Below are positions 37,838 through 46,685 of a DNA stretch of 64,000 nucleotides, piece by piece; positions within the stretch are counted from its first letter, which is position 1, and each line of letters begins with the position of its first letter. The position numbers were made by a program, and so were the translations under genes. The notes beneath the pieces were generated by a model. The model was not told where the DNA came from and did no database searches. It saw only the letters and a program-made list of their open reading frames with translations. The DNA is from Anaerorhabdus furcosa (lineage in GTDB: Bacteria; Bacillota_I; Bacilli_A; Erysipelotrichales; Erysipelotrichaceae): contig NZ_FUWY01000003.1 in the NCBI RefSeq assembly GCF_900167375.1, positions 214,567 to 278,566 of the forward strand, read 5' to 3'.

Positions 37838-38679
37838 TTTTTCGATTCTATTGCTCTTTCTGTTAATCTTCTAACATGGAGCATGAAATATAACATTTCT
37901 TCATTTGTAATACTGATATTAATTTTTGATTCTAGATATAGCTTAACTCTCTTAACACATTTGTATGTATCTGGATATTTTGTCTTAATTTGATCAAATA
38001 GAAAATCATCATTCGATTGATTAGTACTGTTAATTCTTTGTAGAAAGAAACGAACATGCGTTATAAATCTACTGTAGTTAATTGAATCTTCATCTAAATC
38101 AATTTTATAATGAAATTTTATTATATTTAGGATATCTTGAATAATCATTGTAGCTTCCACTGTTTTCTTTACACCACTGCCACTTTGTTGGCCATTTACA
38201 AAGTGCATAGCTATAAAACTTGCTTCATCTTCAGACATCCGGATGCCCTCAGAATATGCTATTAAATCCAAAGATTCAAGTGCTACATTAAATTCAGGCC
38301 TATAAAATTTCTTTATTTCCCATAGAAGTGCATTCTTTAGCTCATCATGTTCTTTTGCTCTTTTAATTGCAAAATTAATATGATCAGCTAGACCTATAAA
38401 AATCGAGTCATCAAATTTAGTATCTAATTTCTTCTCAGCAAATTCGATAATTTTTTTAGTTAGCTCAATGTGATTAATGGGAACATCATTTACAAGTTTA
38501 ACAAATCTTGCTTGAAGATCTTCAGATTCAATCGAAAATGTTTTTTCAATTTTGCTAAGATTAACATCATCGCCTTGATTGACTCCATAACCAATTCCTT
38601 TGCCTAAAAGAATTACTTCTAGAAATCGCTCATCTTCTGCTAAAACAATATTATTGTTAAATACTTTTTTGATTTTCAA
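37810..38679 (-). CDS. licT: BglG/LicT-family transcriptional antiterminator
   Basis: This RNA-binding antiterminator is controlled by PTS phosphorylation. It has a CAT domain (about residues 1-55, MKIKKVFNNNIVLAEDE), then two PRD domains with the expected histidines (DHINFAIKRAKEHDE in PRD1, and CVKRVKLYLESK in PRD2). A GTG at 38685 opens the frame, but GGGGG is ideally spaced from the TTG at 38679, which gives the canonical MKIKKV start (289 aa). It controls itself and the downstream PTS genes through the two RAT sites. Confidence 0.95.
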   Translation of the reverse strand: MKIKKVFNNNIVLAEDERFLEVILLGKGIGYGVNQGDDVNLSKIEKTFSIESEDLQARFVKLVNDVPINHIELTKKIIEFAEKKLDTKFDDSIFIGLADHINFAIKRAKEHDELKNALLWEIKKFYRPEFNVALESLDLIAYSEGIRMSEDEASFIAMHFVNGQQSGSGVKKTVEATMIIQDILNIIKFHYKIDLDEDSINYSRFITHVRFFLQRINSTNQSNDDFLFDQIKTKYPDTYKCVKRVKLYLESKINISITNEEMLYFMLHVRRLTERAIESKKVVTEEGKA

Positions 38680-38700
38680 GAACACACCCCCTTTCCTTTA

Positions 38701-38751
38701 AAAATAAAAGCCTAAACTACGCCCAAAAATAATGGATACGAAGTTTAGGCC
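38701..38751 (-). terminator. LicT-controlled terminator before licT
   Basis: GGCCTAAACT and AGTTTAGGCTT arms flank about 23 bases and end in TTTTATTTTT on the minus strand. The 5' arm overlaps the RAT. Confidence 0.85.
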
Positions 38752-38774
38752 TTGCCTTCTTAAAGTTACAACCC
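38742..38774 (-). promoter_or_regulatory. RAT antiterminator site before licT
   Basis: On the minus strand GGGTTGTAAC, then AAGGCAAGGCCTAAACT fits the ribonucleic antiterminator consensus of BglG/SacY-type proteins closely, and it overlaps the terminator stem. Confidence 0.88.
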
Positions 38775-38787
38775 TAAATATGATTCC

Positions 38788-38816
38788 ATATTATCTAATG
38801 TAACCGCTTTTGTCAA
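38788..38816 (-). promoter_or_regulatory. Promoter and candidate cre site of the licT-bgl operon
   Basis: TTGACA (38816-38811) and TAATAT (38793-38788) lie 17 bases apart on the minus strand. Between them ACAAAAGCGGTTACAT (38813-38798) matches the CcpA cre consensus except for the opening TG, so catabolite repression is likely. Confidence 0.7.
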
Positions 38817-38887
38817 CTAGTTCTTAAAATTTTATTTTTTTGACATATGAAAAACCTATCACTCATAAATTGAGCAATAGGTATCTA

Positions 38888-39808
38888 TTATTCTTCATTA
38901 AGTTTTTTTATTAATTCCACAGTGCTATCTATTAATGGTTGTTCAGTTAGAAGTTCAAATTTCAGTTTGAAATTGTATTCACTTATTTCTTTAATTAAAA
39001 TTCGATAACTAACTAAGTGTCCAATTAAATATTGTATTTTACGATTATAATCTTTTGACTTATAAATGAATGGAACTGCAATCGTAACTTCATTATTTTC
39101 ATAGCAAATGCAATCCATCTTACTTCCTTTAATTAATTCAAAAGAAGAGTCTTCACACTTTTCTCTTGATAGTTTCTTTGCTTTTTTAAGTTCAGTATCA
39201 GTATAAAAATCATCATTTATTTTTTGATAAACAAGAGAGAACTGATGTTTTACTTCATCCTCTTCTAGTGTTGGTTTAGGTTCACTTGAAGACATCGCTA
39301 CTGTCCACATATCTATTCCACTTTCATTTGCTTTACTTAAAAGCTTTGATGTAGCTTGTGGATCTTCTTTATCTAAATAAATATAACTTTCTATTTTATT
39401 TGAAATTATGACACCAACTTCACTTAAATAAATTGGTGATTGGAAGAAAACAACTTCATCCAAAAACAAACAGTTCATTTGTTTCGGCATAACTTTATCT
39501 TTCGATACTTTTAATATTGCATCATACAACTCATCTTGAGTTGCATAGCCATTTAAAGTTCCATATTCTTTCCACATTTTTTTGAAACTCAATGTATAAG
39601 ATTTCTTAAACTTTCCATAACCCACAATACCTTTTTCTTTTCTTCTACCTCTTTCACTTCCTTTAGCTAGAAAGAAAAGTAAATCACCTTCAATAAAATC
39701 TGCAAATCTTTTTTGAGATCCTGGACGCCAAAAATTCATCGAATGATTTCCATTCAAACGATGAAATTCAATCATATGTTTATCTGTAACATACGCAATT
39801 GATGACAT
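38888..39808 (-). CDS. Unknown protein with PUA/EVE-like N-terminal domain
   Basis: This 306-residue soluble protein has an N-terminal half resembling the PUA/EVE fold of modified-base readers: NFWRPGSQKRFADFIEGDLLFFLAKGSE, GIVGYGKF, and then LFLDEVVFFQSPIYLSEVGV. The C-terminal half (about 170-306) contains FELIKGSKMDCICYENNEVTIAVPFIY and could be a nuclease-like or DNA-binding part, but no clear motif is present. AAAGG is just before the ATG. It is followed by no partner gene, so a solo restriction or RNA-modification reader role is conjecture. I do not recognise the full family. Confidence 0.5.
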   Translation of the reverse strand: MSSIAYVTDKHMIEFHRLNGNHSMNFWRPGSQKRFADFIEGDLLFFLAKGSERGRRKEKGIVGYGKFKKSYTLSFKKMWKEYGTLNGYATQDELYDAILKVSKDKVMPKQMNCLFLDEVVFFQSPIYLSEVGVIISNKIESYIYLDKEDPQATSKLLSKANESGIDMWTVAMSSSEPKPTLEEDEVKHQFSLVYQKINDDFYTDTELKKAKKLSREKCEDSSFELIKGSKMDCICYENNEVTIAVPFIYKSKDYNRKIQYLIGHLVSYRILIKEISEYNFKLKFELLTEQPLIDSTVELIKKLNEE

Positions 39809-39827
39809 TTCCTTTACCCTTTCTTAT

Positions 39828-41495
39828 TTAGAAAATTCCGTAACTATCTCCATTTTCATCAACACCCATACCAAGTGCTGCAGGTACTTTTGGAAGTCCT
39901 GGCATTGTCATAATACTTCCAGTAAAGACAACAATGAATCCAGCTCCAGCAGATACTTTTACTTCGTTGACATGAATATCGAAACCACTAGGTCTTCCCA
40001 TAATTTTTGGATCATCTGTAAGTGACATTGGTGTTTTAGCCATACAAATAGGTAAATGTTCAAAACCTAATTGTTTTAATTTTTCAATTTGTACCTTCGC
40101 TTCATCACTAAACACAACACCTTTACCACCATATACTTTTTGAGTAATGGTTAACACTTTATTTTCAATTGAATCATTTACATCATAGATTGGTGCATAA
40201 TGTGATTCCTCATCACAACATGCAACAACTTTTTTTGCTAAATCAATTGTACCTTCTCCACCCTTTGCCCATGCATCAGATAAGGATACAAGTACTCCTT
40301 TTTCTTCACACCATTTTTCTAATGCTGCTACTTCCGCATCAGTATCTTTAGTAAACTTATTAATTGCAACTAGTATTGGTACTCCAAATTGTTTTACAGT
40401 ATCAATATGTTTTTCTAAGTTTTCAATACCTTTCAACATTGCTTCAACATTTTCATTTCCTAACTCATCTGCACTTACACCACCATGTAATTTAAGTGCA
40501 CGAATTGTTGCAACAACAACAATTGCATTTGGTTTTAATTCTGCAACTCTACATTTTATATCTAAGAATTTTTCAGCTCCTAAATCTGCCCCAAATCCTG
40601 CTTCAGTCACTACATAATCAGCAAGTTTTAATGCCATCTTAGTAGCAATAACAGAATTACAACCGTGAGCAATGTTAGCAAAAGGACCACCATGAATTAA
40701 TACTGGTGTCTTTTGTAATGTTTGTACTAAGTTTGGTTTAATTGCCTCTTTCATAACTACCGCTAAAGCACCACCTACTTTTAAGTCTTTAATCGTAACT
40801 GGTTGATCATCATATGTATAAGCAACAATGCATCGATTAATTCTTTCTTCAAAGTCTTTTAAATCTTTAGATAAACATAAAACGGCCATTACCTCTGTTG
40901 CAACTGTGATGCAGAAACTATCTTTTCTTTCCACTCCATTGGTTGGTTTATCTTGCGCGATTGTAATACTACGTAATGTTCTATCATTCATATCTAAACA
41001 TCTTTTCCAAATTACTTTTGTTGGATCGATATTTAATTCATTTCCTTGATAGATTGAATTATCCAAAACAGCTGATACTAAATTATTCGTCGTTGTGATT
41101 GCATGCATATCTCCAGTGAAGTGCAAATTGATATCTTCCATTGGAACTACCTGTGCATAGCCACCACCTGTTGCTCCACCCTTTAAACCAAACACTGGTC
41201 CCAGTGATGGCTCACGCAAACAACCCATTACATTTTTACCTATTAGTGAAAGTCCATCAACTAATCCTACTGTTGTTGTTGATTTTCCTTCTCCTGCTTT
41301 TGTTGGGTTAATTGCCGTTACTAAAATAAGTTTTCCATCTTTCTTATCTTGTAATTCTTGCATTAGGTCATTGTTGATTTTAGCTTTTGTTGAACCATAG
41401 TATTCTACATACTTAGGATCAATGTGCGCTTTCTCTACAATTTTTGAGATGGGTTCCATCACATTTTCTTGAGCAATTTGTAAGTCTGTTTTCAT
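39828..41495 (-). CDS. fhs: Formate-tetrahydrofolate ligase
   Basis: This ATP-dependent enzyme makes 10-formyl-THF from formate for purine synthesis and one-carbon metabolism. The P-loop NPTKAGEGKSTTTVGL is near residues 63-78, and GLKGGATGGGYAQVVPMEDINLHFTGD and FVVFTGSIMTMPGLPK-like segments follow. The 555-residue length is normal. It follows recR closely (about 20 bases) and may be transcribed with it. Confidence 0.97.
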   Translation of the reverse strand: MKTDLQIAQENVMEPISKIVEKAHIDPKYVEYYGSTKAKINNDLMQELQDKKDGKLILVTAINPTKAGEGKSTTTVGLVDGLSLIGKNVMGCLREPSLGPVFGLKGGATGGGYAQVVPMEDINLHFTGDMHAITTTNNLVSAVLDNSIYQGNELNIDPTKVIWKRCLDMNDRTLRSITIAQDKPTNGVERKDSFCITVATEVMAVLCLSKDLKDFEERINRCIVAYTYDDQPVTIKDLKVGGALAVVMKEAIKPNLVQTLQKTPVLIHGGPFANIAHGCNSVIATKMALKLADYVVTEAGFGADLGAEKFLDIKCRVAELKPNAIVVVATIRALKLHGGVSADELGNENVEAMLKGIENLEKHIDTVKQFGVPILVAINKFTKDTDAEVAALEKWCEEKGVLVSLSDAWAKGGEGTIDLAKKVVACCDEESHYAPIYDVNDSIENKVLTITQKVYGGKGVVFSDEAKVQIEKLKQLGFEHLPICMAKTPMSLTDDPKIMGRPSGFDIHVNEVKVSAGAGFIVVFTGSIMTMPGLPKVPAALGMGVDENGDSYGIF

Positions 41496-41516
41496 TTCCT
41501 TTTCCCCCGCTTTTGA

Positions 41517-42116
41517 TTAATCGTTCTTCATTTGTTTACGACCCTCTAATGCTTTGATTAGAGTAAGTTCATCAGCATAATCTAGATGTCCACCCATTGG
41601 TAATCCATGAGCAATCCGTGTAGTTAAACAATTCTTTTCTTCTAATAACTTCGCTAAATATAGCGCTGTTGTTTCTCCTTCAAGTGTTAGGTTTGTCGCA
41701 AGAATTACTTCATCAACTCCCTGGTCCACTCGTCTCATTAATGATTGGATATTTAAGTCTTCTGGTAATACACCTTTTCTTGGTGATATTACACCTTGAA
41801 GCACATGATACACACCATTAAACTCTCTTGTTTTTTCCATTGCAATAATATCTTTTGCTGATTGCACAACACAAATAATTCTTTTGTTTCTTGAAGTATC
41901 TTGGCATATTAAACAAGTATCATCTTCACTGTAATTTCCACATATTAAACATGTATGAATGTTTGTCTTGCAATCAATTAAAGCTTTTGCAAATCCTTGA
42001 ATATCTTCTTCACTTGTATCTAACATGAGGAGTGCATAGCGCTCTGCAGTTTTTGCACCAACTCCTGGAAGAAGTTTAAAATATTCAATTAATTCTTCTA
42101 AACTTTTCGGATACAT
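41517..42116 (-). CDS. recR: Recombination mediator RecR
   Basis: This 199-residue RecFOR-pathway protein loads RecA at gaps. It has the helix-hairpin-helix LLPGVGAKTAERYA, a zinc finger of CLIC...CLIC form, a Toprim region with VQSAKDIIAMEKT, and the C-terminal HGLPMGGHLDYADELTL. The standard dnaX-ybaB-recR order is preserved with two-base spacing. Confidence 0.97.
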   Translation of the reverse strand: MYPKSLEELIEYFKLLPGVGAKTAERYALLMLDTSEEDIQGFAKALIDCKTNIHTCLICGNYSEDDTCLICQDTSRNKRIICVVQSAKDIIAMEKTREFNGVYHVLQGVISPRKGVLPEDLNIQSLMRRVDQGVDEVILATNLTLEGETTALYLAKLLEEKNCLTTRIAHGLPMGGHLDYADELTLIKALEGRKQMKND

Positions 42117-42118
42117 AA

Positions 42119-42427
42119 TTAGAACATACCTGGCATTTTAACACCAGCTGTTACTGCTCCCATTTTTTCTTCACGATCTTTGCTTGCAGTTTCTACTGCT
42201 TGATTAATCGCAACCATTATTAAATCTTGTAACATATCCTTGTTATCTTTTTCTAATAAATCTTCATCAATAGTAATATTTGTAACTTCATAGTTACCTT
42301 TAATCGTAACATTTACTCCATTACCTCCAGCACTACCTGTATATTCTGATTCATTCAATTCTGATTCAATTTTTTGAATGCTACCTTGCATTTTTTGTGC
42401 TTGCTTTAATAAATTTTGTAAATCCAT
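42119..42427 (-). CDS. YbaB/EbfC nucleoid-associated protein
   Basis: This 102-residue DNA-binding protein of the YbaB/EbfC family forms a dimer that coats DNA. It has LLKQAQKMQGSIQKIESELNE, the VNVTIKGNYEVTNITID core, and a methionine/proline-rich tail. It sits between dnaX and recR as usual, three bases after dnaX. Confidence 0.95.
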   Translation of the reverse strand: MDLQNLLKQAQKMQGSIQKIESELNESEYTGSAGGNGVNVTIKGNYEVTNITIDEDLLEKDNKDMLQDLIMVAINQAVETASKDREEKMGAVTAGVKMPGMF

Positions 42428-42430
42428 TTT

Positions 42431-44155
42431 TTATTCCTCCTCAAAAATAGTAATATTTTCTTCACCAAATAAATCAATTAGTTTTTCTTCACTGGTTTTC
42501 TTTTTCTCTTTTGTTACAACTTTCTTATACTTGGTGATAATTGCTGCATCTGGCAATTCATTTTTAGTCCAACGCTCTTTGAATTCTTGTGTAATACGCG
42601 CAAACAAATTCTTGTCGATTGCATAAATCATTTTATCCAAATCACATTGTTCTTTTACAAAATAATATAGTTCTTGGTTTAATTGTAAATCATTGATTTG
42701 ATTTGCTTCAGCTGTTGAATCTGTTGCAAGAACCAAATAATCTTGTCCACTTGCTGCTATTTCTGTGTGCTTTAATATTGTTGCACATTTAGCACAAGTC
42801 ATCTCTCTTGATTTACTATCCAATGTATTCCATATCTGCTTATCAAGTTCTTTATTTTCTTTGCTTGCACCTGATAATAAACTCAATACAAATTCACTAT
42901 CCAATGTAGGTATACTTTCTTGCTTTTTAGGTTTTACTTCCTCTTGAATTTCTTCGTCACTTACTTCTATGTTATCAACTACTTCTTTTTCAATTTTAAC
43001 TTCTGGTTTTGCCATATTCTCTCGTTTTGGTTCTAAAGAAACAATTGGTTTTACAACTTCAACTACTTGTGCTTTTTCGGTAGTTGCTCCTATCATTTTT
43101 AGAACTGCTACTTCAAAATAAGAAGTTACATTGCTTGCGTTTCTATAAGATACTGTTGCTTCCATTAAAACATCAATCATTTTAAGAAGTGTGTTAGCAT
43201 CTTTATTATTACTGATTGTTTCTACTTCTTCTACATTTAATATTTGAAGTAAACCTGAATCACTTGTATAGGAATAAATTACGCTTTCTTTTAATACTTC
43301 AACTAAATCATTTGTAAGACGACGAATATCAACACCTTTTTCATTTAATGATTGAATCATGTTGAGTAATGATCGCGCATCTTTGTCAAAGATATTTTGG
43401 ATTAATTCCATTTTTTCTTTGATTGTTGTTATACCATAAATATCATTAACATGCTTAACTGTAATTTCGTCTTGTGCATAAGCAATACATTGATCTAAAA
43501 TACTCAATGCATCACGCATCCCTCCATCAGATAATACCGCAACTAATCGCAATGCTTCATCATCAACTTTAATTCCTTCGGTATCCACAACATAACGAAG
43601 TCGTTGGATGATTTCATCTTGTGCAACTTTGCCAAAGTCATAACGTTGACAACGTGAAATAATGGTTGGTAAAACTTTGTATGGTTCTGTTGTAGCCAAG
43701 ACAAAGATTACGTGTGCCGGCGGTTCTTCCAATGTTTTTAATAGAGCATTAAAAGCACCTTGAGATAACATATGAACTTCATCGATAATGTATACTTTAA
43801 ATTTACCTTGAATTGGTGAATATTTTACCTTTTCAATTAAATCTCTTATTTGATCTACACCACTGCTACTTGCAGCATCTATTTCAACGATGTCTTGATG
43901 TGTTCCTGCATCACTTGCCTTGCAATTTTCACATACATTACAGGGTGCATTTTCTTTATCTTCACAATTCACTGCTTTAGCTAAAAGACGTGCTACAGAA
44001 GTTTTCCCAGTACCACGTGGTCCACACAGTAAATATGCATGTGCTGTTTTATTTTGTTTAACTGCATTCATCAAAGTCGTTATAATATGTTTTTGACCTA
44101 CGACTTCTTCAAAAGAAGTTGGGCGATACGTACGATATAATGCTTTATAACCCAT
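42431..44155 (-). CDS. dnaX: DNA polymerase III subunits gamma/tau
   Basis: This clamp-loader ATPase has GPRGTGKTSVARLLAK, a four-cysteine zinc module (CEDKENAPCNVCENC), DEVHMLSQGAFNALLKTLEEPP and the SRC motif ISRCQRYDF. Residues beyond about 370 form the acidic, lineage-variable tau tail. At 574 residues it is close to Bacillus DnaX; a programmed frameshift is not obvious. An extended -10 promoter lies upstream at 44191-44206. Confidence 0.97.
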   Translation of the reverse strand: MGYKALYRTYRPTSFEEVVGQKHIITTLMNAVKQNKTAHAYLLCGPRGTGKTSVARLLAKAVNCEDKENAPCNVCENCKASDAGTHQDIVEIDAASSSGVDQIRDLIEKVKYSPIQGKFKVYIIDEVHMLSQGAFNALLKTLEEPPAHVIFVLATTEPYKVLPTIISRCQRYDFGKVAQDEIIQRLRYVVDTEGIKVDDEALRLVAVLSDGGMRDALSILDQCIAYAQDEITVKHVNDIYGITTIKEKMELIQNIFDKDARSLLNMIQSLNEKGVDIRRLTNDLVEVLKESVIYSYTSDSGLLQILNVEEVETISNNKDANTLLKMIDVLMEATVSYRNASNVTSYFEVAVLKMIGATTEKAQVVEVVKPIVSLEPKRENMAKPEVKIEKEVVDNIEVSDEEIQEEVKPKKQESIPTLDSEFVLSLLSGASKENKELDKQIWNTLDSKSREMTCAKCATILKHTEIAASGQDYLVLATDSTAEANQINDLQLNQELYYFVKEQCDLDKMIYAIDKNLFARITQEFKERWTKNELPDAAIITKYKKVVTKEKKKTSEEKLIDLFGEENITIFEEE

Positions 44156-44190
44156 TTTTGCCTTCCTCCTTTTTTACTAACTTACTTTAT

Positions 44191-44206
44191 TTATTATACC
44201 AAAAAT
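44191..44206 (-). promoter_or_regulatory. Extended -10 promoter of dnaX
   Basis: The minus strand reads ATTTTTGGTATAATAA, identical to the rsmG promoter core, about 35 bases ahead of dnaX. It would drive dnaX-ybaB-recR. Confidence 0.6.
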
Positions 44207-44247
44207 GTCCATGGTTTTATAGTGGGTATTCAAGTACCCATTCCTGG

Positions 44248-44505
44248 TTATTTATAGATTTCAAAGAAGTCTTTGCATTCAATTTTGCTTTTTTCATCTA
44301 AATCATGCCAACGAATACCTTGAACTGCCCCTTCAAGTGCGTACAATTGATTAATACAAGCTGTCGGATCTACTTTTTTCTTTATTTCAAGCCATGCTTT
44401 TTGACTACCCTTTTGTTTTAATTCTTCAATTGTATCAATACCAATATCATGTAAATTTTGCTCTAACACTTTCCCAATGTTTACAACTTTTGACAAACTA
44501 CCCAT
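44248..44505 (-). CDS. TfoX C-terminal-domain protein
   Basis: This small (85 aa) helical protein matches the TfoX/Sxy C-terminal domain: NIGKVLEQNLHDIGIDTIEELKQKG (a helix-hairpin-helix-like pattern), then CINQLYALEGAVQGIRWHDL. The N-terminal TfoX domain is absent. AAAGG spaced eight bases upstream selects the ATG at 44505, immediately after the tadA stop. Function is unknown in Gram-positives; it is coupled to tadA in this operon. Confidence 0.85.
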   Translation of the reverse strand: MGSLSKVVNIGKVLEQNLHDIGIDTIEELKQKGSQKAWLEIKKKVDPTACINQLYALEGAVQGIRWHDLDEKSKIECKDFFEIYK

Positions 44506-44506
44506 C

Positions 44507-44980
44507 TTATTCACCTTTATTTTTTCTCTTTGATTTAAAAAATTCTTTTAGTAACATTGCACATTCTTCTTGAAGAATACCACCTTGAACATTTGGATAA
44601 TGATTGAATCCTTTAATTTCCCTGAAGTCTACACAACTTCCAAAGCAACCACCCTTTGGGTCAAACGCACCAAAATAGACCTTAGGTATACGGGATTGAA
44701 TAATCGCTCCTGCACACATAGGACACGGCTCTAATGTAACATACAGTTCACAATTCTCAAGTCGCCATGATTTCAATTTTTTGCATGCCTTTTCAATTGC
44801 AATGTGTTCAGCATGTGCTGTGGCATTTTGACTTTTATTTCTTTTATTATACCCTCTTGCAATGATTTTACCCTCAAAAAGGATGATAGCACCTACCGGA
44901 ACCTCATCTATTTCACTCGCTTTTAAAGCTTCTTTTATCGCAAGTTTCATGTATTTTTCATGTTCATTTAATTTTTTCAT
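44507..44980 (-). CDS. tadA: tRNA-specific adenosine deaminase TadA
   Basis: This zinc deaminase converts adenosine 34 to inosine in tRNA-Arg. It has TAHAEHIAIEKACK with the catalytic glutamate and PCPMCAGAIIQSRIP with zinc cysteines. The 157-residue length fits. It overlaps the Nudix gene by 17 bases and lies next to the SRP RNA gene and dnaX, a typical Bacillota neighbourhood. Confidence 0.96.
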   Translation of the reverse strand: MKKLNEHEKYMKLAIKEALKASEIDEVPVGAIILFEGKIIARGYNKRNKSQNATAHAEHIAIEKACKKLKSWRLENCELYVTLEPCPMCAGAIIQSRIPKVYFGAFDPKGGCFGSCVDFREIKGFNHYPNVQGGILQEECAMLLKEFFKSKRKNKGE

Positions 44981-45431
44981 CGTTGCAATATGCCTCTATC
45001 AATTTATCACCATTATAGCAAAGTTTCATTGTAAAGAAAGGTTCTCCCTTGATTAATTTTTCAAGAAAATATTTGTCACCTTCCCATATGGGCAAATTCA
45101 TCAAACTATCTTTACAAACCCAAGCCAATTCTCCTTCACTACAATTTAAATCAACATCTCCTAAAAATTTCGTTGCATTATATAAATACATAGTTTCAGT
45201 ATAATTATTTTGATTAATAAATGTAATTACCCCTCTTAAAACGTATTCGAGTAATTCTACATTAATCTCTTCTTTAATTTCTCTTAATAAACAGTCTTCA
45301 GGACTTTCATTTCCAATAAACTTACCCCCTAAACCAATCCATTTCCCTTCGTTAATGTCATCTTTCTTTTTAATACGATGCATCATTAAATAACAATCTT
45401 CTTGTTCAAGATAGCATAAAGTTGTTTTCAT
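44964..45431 (-). CDS. Nudix hydrolase (8-oxo-dGTP diphosphatase-like)
   Basis: This 155-residue Nudix enzyme has the box GKFIGNE-x7-REIKEEINV, in which the usual glycine near the end is asparagine. It probably sanitises oxidised nucleotides (MutT/YtkD-like), but substrate specificity cannot be read. A perfect AGGAGGT upstream sets the ATG at 45431 rather than the earlier in-frame start. It begins the Nudix-tadA-tfoX run just after the SRP RNA gene. Confidence 0.9.
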   Translation of the reverse strand: MKTTLCYLEQEDCYLMMHRIKKKDDINEGKWIGLGGKFIGNESPEDCLLREIKEEINVELLEYVLRGVITFINQNNYTETMYLYNATKFLGDVDLNCSEGELAWVCKDSLMNLPIWEGDKYFLEKLIKGEPFFTMKLCYNGDKLIEAYCNDEKIK

Positions 45432-45460
45432 AGAGTTTACCTCCTTTGGAATATAAAAAG

Positions 45461-45534
45461 GGTACACACAAGTAGAGGTTCTTAAGGCTGCTACCTTCCG
45501 GTCCTGACCTGATTCAATACATACTTGTTGTACC
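45461..45534 (-). ncRNA. ffs: Signal recognition particle RNA (small bacterial type)
   Basis: On the minus strand the apical region reads CAGGTCAGGACCGGAAGGTAGCAGCC, the universally conserved SRP tetraloop (GGAA) and asymmetric loop. Flanking sequences GGTACAACAAGTA and TACTTGTGTGTACC pair to close the rod. Length is about 74 bases, followed directly by TTTTT as an intrinsic terminator. It has its usual position beside tadA and dnaX. Confidence 0.95.
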
Positions 45535-45658
45535 GTTATTAATTATACGAAATTTTTATGTAATTCACAAGAAGAACTATGATTGATATCAAACGAGTTA
45601 AATCCATCCTAGGATTTCTAGTCTATGTGCATAAAATTAAAGTAAGAATGAGATAGGT

Positions 45659-46606
45659 ATGCAAATGATAAATACGATAGAGCAAAAACAAATTAAAAAT
45701 ATAATCTACAAAATCCGTGGGCAACAAGTTATATTAGATTTTGATTTAGCTTTAATTTATGGATATGAAGTAAAAGTCTTAAATCAACAAGTTAAACGTA
45801 ACTTGGAAAGATTCCCAAGTGATTTTATGTTCAAATTAACTCCCAAAGAAGTAAAGGAGCTTCCAAGGTCACAATTTGTGACCTTGGAAGGAAGGGGTTC
45901 AAATATAAAATACGCGCCATATGCATTCACAGAACAAGGAGTCTATATGCTTTCTGCCGTTCTTAAAAGTGATATCGCAATACAGCAAAGTATCGCAATT
46001 ATGCGTGCTTTTAAAGATATGAGACACTTTATTGGCGAACATAATCAATTAGTGGAAAGTATCGGTTATCAACAATTAGTCAATCAGGTTAACAATCTCG
46101 TTGGGGATGTAGCAGAAATTAAACAGAATATCAAAGTATTCAACAAGTTCATTGGTGATTTTAATAAGGGAAATGTTCTTACACAAATGGTTGTGTTCAA
46201 AGGGGAGATTGTTGAAGCTTCTATAGTTATCAATAACATCATCAAATCAGCTAAACATTCAATTGATATCATCGATCCCTATATTGGTATTGGAACACTT
46301 GAAAAGTTTTTAGTACTACATCAAGAAATTACTCTTAATTTATTCAATGATTCAACAAAAAATATTTTATCTTCACGTGATTGGAATAATTTTAAAATTA
46401 AACATCCTAAAAGTAAATTATTCGATTTAAAAAATAAAGTACATGATCGTTTTATTTTTATAGATATAGAAACAGAAAACTCAACAGGTTACTTGGTTGG
46501 AGGATCGATCAAAGATTTAGGAAGCAAGTTAACTACAATCATTAGAATTGAAGATATAAAAGAAATATACGCCAAAGTAAAATCTTGTACTGAGTTTACA
46601 ATATAA
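45659..46606 (+). CDS. ORF6N-domain protein with PLD-like C-terminus
   Basis: This 315-residue protein has an N-terminal ORF6N domain (about 15-115; QVILDFDLALIYGYEVKVLNQQVKRN, RFPSDFMFKLT, YAFTEQGVYMLSAVL), which in phages is a DNA-binding antirepressor module. Residues 185-315 look like a phospholipase-D-fold region, with IDIIDPYIG and HDRFIFID, the latter an H-x-R-x4-D version of the HKD motif. It is isolated, with no phage genes nearby, so a solitary regulator, toxin or defence effector are open possibilities. AGATAGGT precedes the ATG. Confidence 0.75.
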   Translation: MQMINTIEQKQIKNIIYKIRGQQVILDFDLALIYGYEVKVLNQQVKRNLERFPSDFMFKLTPKEVKELPRSQFVTLEGRGSNIKYAPYAFTEQGVYMLSAVLKSDIAIQQSIAIMRAFKDMRHFIGEHNQLVESIGYQQLVNQVNNLVGDVAEIKQNIKVFNKFIGDFNKGNVLTQMVVFKGEIVEASIVINNIIKSAKHSIDIIDPYIGIGTLEKFLVLHQEITLNLFNDSTKNILSSRDWNNFKIKHPKSKLFDLKNKVHDRFIFIDIETENSTGYLVGGSIKDLGSKLTTIIRIEDIKEIYAKVKSCTEFTI

Positions 46607-46654
46607 TGCAAGTTGACAAAGTTTCATGGTTTATAAACCATTTGCCTTGAAGAA

Positions 46655-46685
46655 TTAAAAAATATGACTCGAAAGTCATATTTAA
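46655..46685 (-). terminator. Terminator of the nagA-HAD-yhfZ operon
   Basis: AAATATGACT and AGTCATATTT arms around a four-base loop run into TTTTTTAATTC on the minus strand at the end of the regulator gene. Confidence 0.8.

Noticed and set aside
41495..41517. Riboswitch before fhs
   Set aside because: The space between recR and fhs is only about 20 bases, too short for a riboswitch.
43400..44155. Programmed frameshift producing a short DnaX (gamma)
   Set aside because: A-rich stretches exist in dnaX but no slippery heptamer with a following hairpin at the right place was convincing.
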